This document shows positions 16,040-25,900 of a stretch of DNA of 64,000 nt, piece by piece. Each line of letters opens with the position of its first letter. Positions within the stretch are counted from its first letter, which is position 1. Made by a program: the position numbers and the translations under genes. Source of the DNA: Endozoicomonas arenosclerae. Its GTDB lineage: Bacteria; Pseudomonadota; Gammaproteobacteria; Pseudomonadales; Endozoicomonadaceae. The stretch lies in NCBI RefSeq assembly GCF_001562015.1, contig NZ_LASA01000060.1, positions 1 to 64,000 on the forward strand, given 5' to 3'. The notes under the pieces were generated by a model, which saw nothing but the letters and a program-made list of their open reading frames with translations, did no database searches and was not told the DNA's origin.

Positions 16040-16777
16040 ATGAGTGATGATGTTGTTTTTGGCCTGCATGCCGTGCAGAGCCTGTTTGAGCATTCTCCGG
16101 AAAAAGTTCTGGAACTGCTGATCCAGAAAGGCCGTACTGACAAGCGTATTAATGCGCTGGTGGACGAAGCCCGCAGCCAGGGAGTAACGGTGCGTTTTGT
16201 TGAGCGTGGCCGACTGGACTCAAAAGTTGAGGGTGTGCACCAGGGAATTGTTGCCCGTGTTGCCCAGGCAAAAGTGTATCGGGAAGGTGATCTGGAAGAT
16301 CTTCTGAACAACCTCGATGAACCTCCTTTTCTGTTGATACTGGATGGCGTGACCGACCCTCACAACCTGGGTGCCTGCCTGAGAACAGCTGATGCCGCTG
16401 GCGTACATGCCCTGATTACTCCCAAGGACAAGTCAGCCAGCCTGAATGCCACTGCCAGAAAGGTAGCTTGTGGTGCTACAGAAAATGTTCCGCTGGTGCA
16501 GGTCACCAACCTTTCCAGAACGATGGAGTGGCTGAAAGATCGTGGCGTCTGGATGATTGGTACGGCAGGAGAAAGCTCGTCTGATATCTACAAAACAGAT
16601 CTAAAGGGGCCGTTGGCTCTGGTCATGGGTGCTGAAGGTAAAGGCATGAGAAGACTGACCCGGGACAAATGCGATTCACTGATATTTATTCCCATGGCCG
16701 GATCAGTCAGCAGTTTGAATGTTTCAGTAGCGACAGGTGTATGTCTGTTTGAGGCCGTAAGGCAGAGAAAGAGTTGA
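16040..16777 (+). CDS. rlmB: 23S rRNA (guanosine-2'-O)-methyltransferase RlmB
   Basis: RlmB methylates G2251 of 23S rRNA using SAM. The 245-residue protein has the N-terminal substrate-binding domain (VFGLHAVQSLFEHSPEKVLEL) and the SPOUT knot domain. Motifs are DGVTDPHNLGACLRTADAAGVHALI (motif 1), ALVMGAEGKGMRRL (motif 2) and IPMAGSVSSLNVSVATG (motif 3). Length is standard. The usual neighbour rnr is not present; here it stands alone between two accessory genes. Confidence 0.95.
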   Translation: MSDDVVFGLHAVQSLFEHSPEKVLELLIQKGRTDKRINALVDEARSQGVTVRFVERGRLDSKVEGVHQGIVARVAQAKVYREGDLEDLLNNLDEPPFLLILDGVTDPHNLGACLRTADAAGVHALITPKDKSASLNATARKVACGATENVPLVQVTNLSRTMEWLKDRGVWMIGTAGESSSDIYKTDLKGPLALVMGAEGKGMRRLTRDKCDSLIFIPMAGSVSSLNVSVATGVCLFEAVRQRKS

Positions 16778-16803
16778 TTGAAGCGTGACAGGGTCTGACG
16801 TTC

Positions 16804-17046
16804 TCAAGAAGGTTTTTCCCTGAGCAGAGCGTCCAGATGTTCGATAACTACCACCCAGTCGGCATCTTCATGATAAGCCTGTTGAATAAATGCCTGCTGG
16901 CTGTCCGAAAAAAAGTCGGCATGCTGGATTTTGGTCTGGTGGGGTATTCGTTGGTGTTTGGCGATAAACAGGTCAATTTCTTTATCACTGCTGGGTAATC
17001 CCAGCTGATCAAACAGGTCGTTCATGGTGTGATGAGCAGGTTCCAT
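16804..17046 (-). CDS. DUF2789 family protein
   Basis: The 80-residue protein matches the DUF2789 pattern: HTMNDLFDQLGLPSSDKEIDLFIAKHQ at the start, then a C-terminal helix with AFIQQAYHEDADWVVVIEHLDALLRE. It is small, soluble and acidic, with no known function. AGGAGGTATCC precedes the ATG, an almost ideal ribosome site. Confidence 0.85.
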   Translation of the reverse strand: MEPAHHTMNDLFDQLGLPSSDKEIDLFIAKHQRIPHQTKIQHADFFSDSQQAFIQQAYHEDADWVVVIEHLDALLREKPS

Positions 17047-17138
17047 GGATACCTCCTGACAGAATCTGTTCTCGTACCGTCAGAATAGCAGGCTACTGTC
17101 TTCAGCAAAGATAAAATGCAGATTCCAAAGGTAAAAAT

Positions 17139-18089
17139 GTGAGTACGACTAAGAACGCCGTTTTATTGGATCAAGGGACTCTGGGTGCAGGCGTTTCGCT
17201 GGAAGCCTTTCATCACCTTTCTGTCCCGCTGGAAACTTATGAGCAGAGTGGTTCAGAAGATGTGGTTGACCGTTGTCGTGATGCAGTAGCCATTTTTACG
17301 AATAAAGTGGTCATTGATGAGGCGGCACTTTCTTCTTTACCCAATCTCCGATACATCGGTGTGCTGGCAACGGGAACGAATAACATTGATCTTGCTGCCT
17401 GTGATATTCACGGTATCAGGGTTCAGAATGTTGAGCGATACAGTACCGCATCAGTAGCCCAGCATGCCATGGCGCTAATTCTTTCTCTGGCAGGGTATCT
17501 GCCAGCTTATTCCCGTGACGCAGCAAATGGAACCTGGGCCGCCAGCGATATGTTTTGTCTGTTGGATCATCCAATCATTGAACTGGAAGGCAAAACCCTG
17601 CTGATTGTAGGTTATGGCGACTTGGGTAAGGCCACGGCAAGGCTGGCAGAAGCTTTTGGCATGAAGATTATGAAGGCCAGGGTTCCAGGTTCTGGTTCAG
17701 GGGCTGAAGATCGCATTGAACTTGATGAAGGTCTAAAAGAGGCCGATGTCGTTAGTCTGCACTGCCCTTTGATCGAAAGCACTTGCAACCTGATTGATCA
17801 GAGAAGGCTTTCGCTAATGAAAGACTCTGCCATTCTGATTAACACCTCAAGAGGAGGGCTGGTTGATGAAATGGCTTTGTTAACGGCTCTGGAGTCTGGC
17901 CAGCTGGGAGCAGCCGGGTTTGATGTTTTGACGGAAGAACCTCCCGTCAATGGTAACCCTTTGCTGCAGCAGAAGTCTTTGCCGAACCTGATCGTTACAC
18001 CTCACTGTGCGTGGGGGAGTCTGGAGTCGAGACAACGTCTTGTGAATCTGGCCGCCCAACACTTTGAACAGTTTCTTGAGGGGGTATAA
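17139..18089 (+). CDS. D-2-hydroxyacid dehydrogenase (hydroxypyruvate/glycerate dehydrogenase type)
   Basis: The 316-residue NAD(P)-dependent D-isomer 2-hydroxyacid dehydrogenase has the dinucleotide motif VGYGDLGKATARL, the catalytic Arg in NTSRGGLVDE, the Glu in TEEPP and the His in TPHCAW. It resembles HprA-type glycerate dehydrogenases that reduce hydroxypyruvate or glyoxylate. The exact substrate cannot be read. The start is GTG at 17139 with AAAGG upstream; an overlapping ATG (17137) runs straight into a stop. Its 3' end overlaps the convergent YopJ-like gene by 95 bp. Confidence 0.88.
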   Translation: MSTTKNAVLLDQGTLGAGVSLEAFHHLSVPLETYEQSGSEDVVDRCRDAVAIFTNKVVIDEAALSSLPNLRYIGVLATGTNNIDLAACDIHGIRVQNVERYSTASVAQHAMALILSLAGYLPAYSRDAANGTWAASDMFCLLDHPIIELEGKTLLIVGYGDLGKATARLAEAFGMKIMKARVPGSGSGAEDRIELDEGLKEADVVSLHCPLIESTCNLIDQRRLSLMKDSAILINTSRGGLVDEMALLTALESGQLGAAGFDVLTEEPPVNGNPLLQQKSLPNLIVTPHCAWGSLESRQRLVNLAAQHFEQFLEGV

Positions 18090-20379
18090 TTGAACTGGTA
18101 ACAGCTTCCATATCTACAGCGCTGCCGACTCTCGAAAGGGAGAAATCTTCAGAGCTTGTACTCACAGGTGTAAGAGGTTCTTGAAATGGATTCATCTCTT
18201 GGACTTTGGTAGCGGCATCTGTGAGAATGGCAAGTTGTGAACGCTTTTTCTTTGATTGAGGCTTGGGTAGTAGTGATCCAAGCTTATTAAGCTTATGTGC
18301 AATTTCTGAGCGGCGTTTCTGTTCATTCTGAAGGTGACCCTGATATTTCTGATCCTTTGTTTGCTTTTTGAGTCTTCTAAAGTGTTCCTGATGTCTTTTA
18401 ACGGGAGAGGGTAAATGGCGTTCCTGGATATGGGATATAGTGGCATTCAATATATCCACTTTATACTTTAAGTGATGGAACTTGCTGGGTAATGCTGATA
18501 AGAGCTGTTGATAGGCTTGATGCATTTTATCTCTTGATTGCTTTTCACGAATTTTATGTAGGAATTTATTGGTAACTATTAAAGTTTCTTGCCTTCTTGG
18601 CGTTCTATCATTTGAAGTAACGGATGCTGTTGAGCTGCTTAGTTGAAGTGTCTCTTGATCCAGAGTTGCTGGTGGTTTTTTCTTGGTCGAGGGAGGGCAA
18701 TAATCCGGTGACAAGGAATAACTGTGCTCCTCTCTGACTCTCTTCAGTTCACTGCTCAGGTTCGACTCTGAAGGGCTGATAGTCGGCTCTTCAGGTGTAC
18801 GATCATGGCTACGTTCTCTGGGCGGTGAAGGTTCCGACAAAGAGGGGGTCTCTGTTGTTGATACAGTGCTATCGGAATTAGAGAGAAAGTGGTCTCGCCA
18901 TAGCATCAGCATCTTATAACGCTTGCCGGTACTGACCAGGCAGCAGTCCACTTTTGCTGCTCCAGTACCCGTATAGTTAGGGACTCCCTTGTGGCTGTGA
19001 TATTCACGGTACTGTCTAAGGGTCATCGCTGGTGTTAATTGAACACCGTCCTGCATTTTTTCGCGGTGAACGACTACGTCCATCAAGTTTTTGCCAACAT
19101 GTGGGCTTATAGCATCATCAGGCACAACTCTGTCCAAGTCTTTACTCGAGCCCTGGTAGAGCTTTAGAAGGACTGCTGGATAATCCACCAGATCAATCAT
19201 CAAGTGGTTTGTCGTTGTTCTTTTTCTTTCGTGAGTATCAGGCAAGGGCTTGTCAGGCGCGGCCTGTTTAAGAAGCCATGGGTCCAGCTTATTCTCGGGT
19301 TTGGCCAGGGCGTTCAGGGTTTTTTCAGTAAAGACACCACAGGAAGAAAAATCTTTTTGACTTTCAAATGCCGGGGACAGTATCACCCTGTTCATGGTCG
19401 GAAAGGCTCTTTCAAGGGCTTTTGTTACTTCTTTATAAATCCCTTCAGAATGTTTGTTACCACCGTCCAGGGTTTCATGGAGATAGCAGACAAGATGATC
19501 GCCTTTTCGAATGATTCGGGCGGCAATCATATGGGCAGCGAAAGAGTGTTGGACAATAAAGCTGACGGCTCCATCTTCCTGCAGGGTTTTCATCCAGGGA
19601 ATCATTTCTTCCGATGTTCTGAAGACTTCAGGCCTTGTTCCATGCTTGAGCTCAAATAAATCTTGAACAACATCTGACGTTGGGTAGAGTTCGCCTTCAG
19701 TAACCGGGTGAGGGAGAGGTTTCCCAGTGGTATCAAAGACTCTGGGAATATCAAAGACGAGGGGGTTACTCTGAATAAACTGATCTTTCACTGCGCCAAA
19801 TTCGGCACCCTTTCTCCAGACTGGCTTGCCATTCTGTCCGGTTGTTCTTTCAAGGATAAGGCCTTTCCAGGATTCCAGATTAAGGTGAGTCCTCTCTTCA
19901 TGATTTTGGATCACCAGTGTTTTTTTTTCTTCCGAGTTAAAGACAGAAATGAGGGTGTTTTCCTCGAAACGATCCGCTTTCGGCAGTTTCAAATCGGTGG
20001 AATGGCCATATTTCCAGTTATAGCCCAGTGATTTAGGCTTGTCGGGCGTGGCAGGCATATCCTTGGATGATTCGGCTTTTCTCCGATAGGACAGCGCCAT
20101 GGAGTGAGCAAGGTCATCGGGACTTCGTTTGTCGAAAGACTCTCTGGCGTTGGTGATCCGGTAGATATCCCAGTTATCTGTGTCCCTTTTCAATCGGTCA
20201 CACAGAGGTGTTCCCAGAAAATGCTGCCGATCTGGCTCCAGAAGTTTAAAGATTTTGACGGGGAGAGTATCTAGAAAATGGAATCCGAAACTTTTTCTGA
20301 CATGCGAGTAAACCTCACGTTCGTCAAACGCTTCTGATGATACTGGTCCTGAGGGCTTGGTAACTGCATGCAGATCCAT
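17995..20379 (-). CDS. YopJ-family acetyltransferase-like effector with tandem bHLH-like domains
   Basis: The start at ATG 20379 (794 residues) has AAGGGAGAG nine bases upstream. Central domain: H283, E302 and C347 lie in the contexts FAAHMIAAR, CYLHETLDG and SQKDFSSCGVF. Spacings of 19 and 45 match YopJ (19 and 44), and the Q six residues before the Cys is also conserved, so a C55-type Ser/Thr/Lys acetyltransferase is likely. After a Ser/Pro/Thr-rich linker with basic KKKPP, residues 608-652 and 682-729 each read as basic helix-loop-helix domains. Each has H-x3-E followed by basic residues, an L-x2-LLP or LP helix end, a basic loop and an IL-centred second helix. There is no Sec signal. Targeting to a eukaryotic nucleus is inferred. 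Its 3' end overlaps the convergent dehydrogenase gene. Confidence 0.8.
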   Translation of the reverse strand: MDLHAVTKPSGPVSSEAFDEREVYSHVRKSFGFHFLDTLPVKIFKLLEPDRQHFLGTPLCDRLKRDTDNWDIYRITNARESFDKRSPDDLAHSMALSYRRKAESSKDMPATPDKPKSLGYNWKYGHSTDLKLPKADRFEENTLISVFNSEEKKTLVIQNHEERTHLNLESWKGLILERTTGQNGKPVWRKGAEFGAVKDQFIQSNPLVFDIPRVFDTTGKPLPHPVTEGELYPTSDVVQDLFELKHGTRPEVFRTSEEMIPWMKTLQEDGAVSFIVQHSFAAHMIAARIIRKGDHLVCYLHETLDGGNKHSEGIYKEVTKALERAFPTMNRVILSPAFESQKDFSSCGVFTEKTLNALAKPENKLDPWLLKQAAPDKPLPDTHERKRTTTNHLMIDLVDYPAVLLKLYQGSSKDLDRVVPDDAISPHVGKNLMDVVVHREKMQDGVQLTPAMTLRQYREYHSHKGVPNYTGTGAAKVDCCLVSTGKRYKMLMLWRDHFLSNSDSTVSTTETPSLSEPSPPRERSHDRTPEEPTISPSESNLSSELKRVREEHSYSLSPDYCPPSTKKKPPATLDQETLQLSSSTASVTSNDRTPRRQETLIVTNKFLHKIREKQSRDKMHQAYQQLLSALPSKFHHLKYKVDILNATISHIQERHLPSPVKRHQEHFRRLKKQTKDQKYQGHLQNEQKRRSEIAHKLNKLGSLLPKPQSKKKRSQLAILTDAATKVQEMNPFQEPLTPVSTSSEDFSLSRVGSAVDMEAVTSSIIPPQETVQSVGRPDSQDVVSTPDSPTHSEV

Positions 20380-20548
20380 TGCTGATGACTCTCCCTTTCG
20401 ATCTTTATCCAATCAATGAATAGACCTTTTCGAATAGCTGAAGTTCCCGGATGGCGTGGGAATAGATTCGTCTGGGTTATAAGTGTTGAAGTGAGCGTTC
20501 GTTCCGTTATAATTTGAGCACTAACCTGATGGGCGAGGAAGAATAACA

Positions 20549-21046
20549 ATGATCAGTGAAGAGCTATACAAACAGGCACTGGGCTCCTTTCCGGCAGGCG
20601 TCACCATCGTCTCTGCTTATGACGACAATGGTCAGGTGACAGGTTTAACCGCCAGTGCTTTTTCAGCGGTGTCCATGTCTCCGCCTCTGGTGCTTGTCTG
20701 CCCTAATTACAGTTCTGACACTTATCCGGTTCTGACTGAAGGGAAACGCTTTGCCATTAATATTCTGGCGTCAGATCAGGCAGGGCCTGCTTTTGCTTTT
20801 GCCAAAAAAGGGGAAGCCAAAGTCGAAGCCATCAAGGGGGTGGCAGTCAGTGAAGGACAAACGGGCGTTCCGGTCATTGAAGGAGCTGTAGCAACCATTG
20901 AGTGCAGTCTGTGGAATGAATACGACGGTGGAGATCACGCCATTCTGGTAGGGAAGGTGGAATACATTCATCTGGATCAAAACAGTGCGCCTTTGGTGTA
21001 TTGCCGTGGGCAAATGAGTGCCTGGGAAGAACCTGTTACAGCATAA
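20549..21046 (+). CDS. Flavin reductase-like domain protein
   Basis: The 165-residue protein is a single flavin reductase (HpaC-like, FMN-binding split barrel) domain. It has the family start FPAGVTIVSAYDDNGQVTGLTASAFSAVSMSPPLVLVC and the closing region DHAILVGKVEYI. Such proteins reduce FMN/FAD with NAD(P)H for two-component monooxygenases. No partner monooxygenase is adjacent. GAGGAAG lies upstream of the ATG. It is 40 bp upstream of the aldehyde dehydrogenase on the same strand, so the two may be co-transcribed. Confidence 0.85.
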   Translation: MISEELYKQALGSFPAGVTIVSAYDDNGQVTGLTASAFSAVSMSPPLVLVCPNYSSDTYPVLTEGKRFAINILASDQAGPAFAFAKKGEAKVEAIKGVAVSEGQTGVPVIEGAVATIECSLWNEYDGGDHAILVGKVEYIHLDQNSAPLVYCRGQMSAWEEPVTA

Positions 21047-21086
21047 CGTCAAGCCATTCTGATCAGCTCCTGTGGAGAAAAAAACA

Positions 21087-22535
21087 ATGCCGGATACCGA
21101 ATTTTTTAAACAGCAGGCTTATATTGCCGGCCAGTGGCTGGACAGTGAAGACGGAGAGAAGGCCAATGTCACCAACCCCGCAACCGGAGAGGTGGTTGGA
21201 ACGGTTCCATTTTTAGGGGCTGAAGCGACTCAAATGGCGATTGAGAGTGCTGAAGCGGCTCGTCATGAATGGGCTGGAAGGACTGCTCAGGAGCGAAGTG
21301 CTGTTCTCAGGCGCTGGTATGATCTGATGATGACTCATGCGGATGAACTGGCTGAGATTCTGACGCTGGAGCAGGGTAAGCCATTGGCTGAAGCCAAAGG
21401 TGAGATCCATTACGCTGCCAGCTTTCTGGAGTGGTTTGCCGAGGAAGGTAAACGTATATACGGCGATGTTATTCCAACACATAAGGCTGACGCCCGCCTT
21501 ATGGTGGTAAAACAGCCGGTGGGTGTTGTTGCTGCCATCACCCCCTGGAACTTTCCGGCGGCCATGATTACCCGTAAATGTGCACCCGCCCTGGCAGCAG
21601 GGTGTTCATTTATCGTCAAGCCTGCTCTGGAAACCCCTTTATCGGCATTGGCTTTAGCCGCTCTGGCGGAAAAAGCAGGTGTGCCCGCAGGAGTTTTTAA
21701 TGTTATTACAGGAAAGTCATCCGCTATTGGCAAAGTGATGACAGAGAGCAAACTGGTTCGCAAATTGAGCTTTACAGGCTCCACGCATATTGGAAAGTTG
21801 CTCATGCAGCAGTGTGCTGGAACTGTGAAAAAAGTATCTATGGAGTTGGGTGGCAATGCGCCGTTCATAGTTTTTCCCGATGCTGATCTTGATTCGGCTG
21901 TTGAAGGCGCTATGGCTTCCAAGTTCCGTAATGCCGGTCAAACCTGTGTCTGTACCAATCGTTTCCTTGTGCATGATGAGGTTTATGATCTGTTCGTTGA
22001 GAAGCTGACAGTAGCTGTGAATAAGTTGCGAGTGGGCAATGGTCTGGGTGATGTTGATCAAGGGCCGTTGATTAACGCTGAGGCAGTCAGCAAAGTAGAA
22101 GAGCATGTTGCTGATGCGGTCAGTAAAGGTGCGAAAATCACAACGGGTGGAGAGCTCCATCCCAAGGGTGGAAACTTTTATAAGCCCACTGTTGTCTGCA
22201 ACGTAACACCTGATATGCAAGTGGCTGATGACGAAACATTTGGGCCACTGGCTCCTGTTTTTCGTTTCAGCACTGAAGATGAAGCGATCAGTATGGCCAA
22301 TGATACTGAGTCAGGACTTGCTGCTTATGTTTATACCCGGGACATTGGTCGGGTCTGGAGGGTCAGTGAAAAGCTTGAATATGGCATGGTGGGTATCAAC
22401 GAAGGCATTATTTCCACGGCAGTAGCACCTTTTGGGGGCATCAAGGAATCGGGTACAGGTCGGGAAGGCTCGAAGTACGGTATTGATGACTATGTGGAGA
22501 TCAAATACCTGATGATGGGTGGTTTAGGCCGCTGA
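21087..22535 (+). CDS. gabD: NAD(P)-dependent succinate-semialdehyde dehydrogenase
   Basis: The 482-residue aldehyde dehydrogenase has the GabD pattern. It shows AAITPWNFPAAMITRK (cofactor site), FTGSTHIGKLL, the catalytic Glu in MELGGNAPFIVF, the catalytic Cys in GQTCVCTNRF, and the C-terminal GMVGINEG...APFGGIKESGTGREG. It oxidises succinate semialdehyde to succinate, for example in 4-aminobutyrate breakdown; gabT is not nearby. I choose ATG 21087 because GTGGAG at 21072-21077 acts as its ribosome site rather than as the start. Confidence 0.88.
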   Translation: MPDTEFFKQQAYIAGQWLDSEDGEKANVTNPATGEVVGTVPFLGAEATQMAIESAEAARHEWAGRTAQERSAVLRRWYDLMMTHADELAEILTLEQGKPLAEAKGEIHYAASFLEWFAEEGKRIYGDVIPTHKADARLMVVKQPVGVVAAITPWNFPAAMITRKCAPALAAGCSFIVKPALETPLSALALAALAEKAGVPAGVFNVITGKSSAIGKVMTESKLVRKLSFTGSTHIGKLLMQQCAGTVKKVSMELGGNAPFIVFPDADLDSAVEGAMASKFRNAGQTCVCTNRFLVHDEVYDLFVEKLTVAVNKLRVGNGLGDVDQGPLINAEAVSKVEEHVADAVSKGAKITTGGELHPKGGNFYKPTVVCNVTPDMQVADDETFGPLAPVFRFSTEDEAISMANDTESGLAAYVYTRDIGRVWRVSEKLEYGMVGINEGIISTAVAPFGGIKESGTGREGSKYGIDDYVEIKYLMMGGLGR

Positions 22536-22554
22536 CTTTTGTTTGCCAGAAGTT

Positions 22555-22584
22555 TCAGACTTTAATCACCCGATTAAAGTCTGA
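22555..22584. terminator. Bidirectional hairpin between gabD and ppnP
   Basis: A 13-bp perfect stem, TCAGACTTTAATC with GATTAAAGTCTGA, encloses a 4-nt loop. It is placed between convergent genes and can serve both, although T-runs are short. Confidence 0.65.
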
Positions 22585-22595
22585 TGGTCTGAAGT

Positions 22596-22877
22596 TTACT
22601 CGTAAGAGCAAAGGTAGGCGGTATCGCTGGCCACTTTCAGTTGAAAAGACTGATTGGCTTCAACGATAAAATGCTCGCTGGCTCGGAAAGTTTGCCAGAT
22701 ATCACTGTCCGGTAGCTTCACAGTCAGTGCTCCGCTGATGACAGTCATGGTTTCTTTCTGGCTGGTGCCAAACTCGTACTCTCCAGGAGCCATAACACCC
22801 ACCGTTGTGGGGAGTTTGTCACCTTTAAATGCAATGGATTTCACCTGCCCGTCAAAATACTCGTTAACTTCCAGCAT
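22596..22877 (-). CDS. ppnP: Pyrimidine/purine nucleoside phosphorylase
   Basis: The 93-residue cupin of the former DUF1255 family starts [17 protein letters not shown] and contains [33 protein letters not shown]. PpnP phosphorolyses various nucleosides to free base and ribose 1-phosphate. Length and sequence are typical. AAGGAAG precedes the ATG. Confidence 0.92.
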   Translation of the reverse strand: MLEVNEYFDGQVKSIAFKGDKLPTTVGVMAPGEYEFGTSQKETMTVISGALTVKLPDSDIWQTFRASEHFIVEANQSFQLKVASDTAYLCSYE

Positions 22878-22966
22878 ACAACTTCCTTATGGGATTTTTA
22901 TTATTGGCCGCTGCAGTATATTACGACTTATTCATGGCCACAAAAGTTGAAAAGGATCGCGGTCTT

Positions 22967-25900
22967 TTAGTCATGTTTGATGGTAAAGCGATAGAAGATA
23001 TCCACCGCCTGGGCCAGGCCGCTGACCACCTGCAGATAAAGTCTTGGCATCAATTCATAGCGGACTTTCACTTCACTGACTGAACTGAAGACACCGGCAC
23101 CGTATTGCAATCGCAGACCAGGGGCAATGTAGCCACCAATTGTGACCTGAGTATCTTCGCCACTTCCCTCAGTGTCCAATGAGACATCGGTGAAACCAAA
23201 GGTTTCACCGATAGAGGTGGCAATCCCCCCAAACTGGGACACACCGATACCAACCAGCATGGCCTGAGCGCTGGAACTGTCTCCCCCTTCCAGGCCTTTT
23301 CCTCGGAGCAGGTAGGAAATCTGTTCCTGCTGGGGCATTTCCGGGCTGGAGTAAACGGTCCATTCCGGTTTTGTTACGGGGCCACTGACGTTAATGCCGA
23401 CCTCAACATTGTCTTCAATGGTATCCGGGTTGCGAATGGCATTAACCAGCAAGTAAGGGGTATCGATAGGTCCCTGGAAAATGATCTTTCCTTCTTTGAT
23501 CAGTAAGTCCTGCCCCAGCTGACGGTATCGTCCCTCAATCAGTTTAATAGTACCGTGTCCTTCAAGCGGCTTGTTGGGCAGTTGCAGAAGATCAAGATGT
23601 CCTGCGAGTTTGGTTTTCAGGCCGTAGGCGTCCAGTCGTATATCGTCCCCCAAGGCTATCCGTACTTTCATGGAGAAACGTTTGCTGGCCTCCTCATGTA
23701 ACTCTGACGTTTGCCCTTTGCGTATGACAACAACGTCGTCTGAAACTGAAACGGCACTTTCAGGAAGACTATTGATATCAATACGGCTCCAGGGAATATT
23801 GATAATGCCAGTCAGTTCGATCTGTTCAGAGAGAGCCAGCTTTAACTTCGGCGAAACCCTGATTTCGCCAATGCCTGGGTACTTCACGTCCAGGTTCTGG
23901 CCTTCAAGGCTGATGGTGCCTGATGGGTTTTGAAGATCTTTCCAATCCAGTTTGCCGCCAAGATTCAGGGAGCCCTGTCCCACCTGCATTTTTCCTTCTA
24001 CGGTTCCGGAGTCGCCATTCACGTTCAGGTAGGTGTTGAGTTCGGAAACACTGACTATTTCGCGGGTGGTATTGGCGTAACCATTTTCGATAGCCAGTCG
24101 GCCATAGAACAGAGGTTGAGTCAGGGTTCCGGCCAGCCGCCCCTTAGCAGAGAAAGTGCCGTTCAGGTCGCTGACTTCAGGCATGAAGGGCGCAAAGATT
24201 TCCAGTAGCAACTGATCAATATTCAGCTGTCCGCTTAAGTTTTTTTGATCTTGCAGATCATCGACTGCTACTGAAAGACTGCTGTGGCCCAGTTTGTCAG
24301 AGAGAAAGTTTAATGAACTTCTTAGCTGATTGTTGGCAATGCTGGCTTCTACAGAAAGCTGTCTGTAATCGCCTGACAGATCATAGGCCTGAAGTGTTCC
24401 GGGGGTTGAGGATAACTTCAGGGTGAGTTCCGGTTGATTGTCTTTCCAACTGACTTCTCCCTCTGAGGAAAGGAAAGCCTGCCAGTCAAAACGGGCAGGG
24501 AAAAAAGCTTTAAACCGTTCGGGTGCCAGTTGGTCGATAGTAAAAGAAAGCTGCCCAGCGTCTTTACTTAATTGACTCGATTGTATGCAGATGCTGGAGG
24601 GTGATGACTGCAGGCAGAACTGGGAGAAAGATGCACTGGCAGGTGTCGCTGTGATATCAACAGGACGCTTCAGTGACCAGTCGCCAAACCGGGTATTCAA
24701 ATCGCTTCGGGTCAGTTGTCCTTGCCACTTTTCATGACTGTAACTGCCTTTGACCGAGATGATGCTCTTGAGCTCTTTGCCCTGAGTCGTCAGTCGGGCT
24801 TCGTGCTGCTGCTCATTTCCCCTTGCTTCCAGTAAGATGTCGTTAAGCGTTTGAGAGCCCTGGGTTAGCGCTTCAAGATTGATTCGTCCTTGTCCGATAA
24901 TTTGCTCTTTCTTGTCGATATCACCTTTGGCAGAAAGTCCTTTGATGGTCGTGTCCAGATAGTGGACGGATGGACTTGTCAGTTGAAAGTTCAAGTGGGG
25001 TTGTTCTTTACTCCCGGTGATGTTTACTGAACCTGTCAGTTCACCTTTAAGGCCGGGATAAAGCTCTGCCAGTTTTGATGCGTTAATGCTTGCTTCTATA
25101 TTCCATTGTTCATCAAGGTGTCCGTGGGCGCTAAGGCTGTTTTCACCCACCTCGGCATTGAAACGATCTACTTCCCACTTAAAAAGACTGTTGACGTCTA
25201 AAGTGCCGGACAGCGAAACGGGTTTGTCCCTGAGCGTTCCTGAAATGTCCATTTTGGAAACAATCAGATGCCAGGCATTACCTTCGAGACTGAAATTGCT
25301 TTCCAGAACACCGTCTAGCATGCCAGGGTAGTCCGGTAAAAATGTACCTGTATCAAGGGTTTCGAGATTTACCTTCCCGCTCCAGGCAATACCGTGAGTC
25401 CAGTCAAAGCGTCCGGTAACTTCTGCGTTGCCCTGAGGGGTTGAGAGGTAAAGTCGTTGGATAGCAATATGCTCAAGGCTGCCCTGTGCCTTGAGAGTAG
25501 TTTCAACTCGTAACTCTTGTTGAGCAACAGGCGCTTTCTGGGCCTCTGGCGTGGAGAGAAACGTGGAAACAAACGCCGTTGTCGCTTTGAGGCGATAATT
25601 GACTAAAGAGCCGTGGGCAGAAACATGCAGTGTTTCAGGCTGCAATTGGTCATTCAAAGGGGCCGCATCAACGGTAAGCTCTGCCGAAAGGGGGTAGTTG
25701 CCATTTAAAGTTATATCACCTTCAAGGCTTGCTTTGCCCAAAGCATGCTCAGCATGAAGCTTGTGGATCTTGATGTGAGATTGACGGGCATCGGCAGACA
25801 GAAAAAGATCGGTGACTTCTTCTTTGGTTTCTCCCTGTTCATAGATGCCTTGATCCAGGGTCAGCTTTTTCAGGGTGATGGGTAAAGGCATCACTACTTC

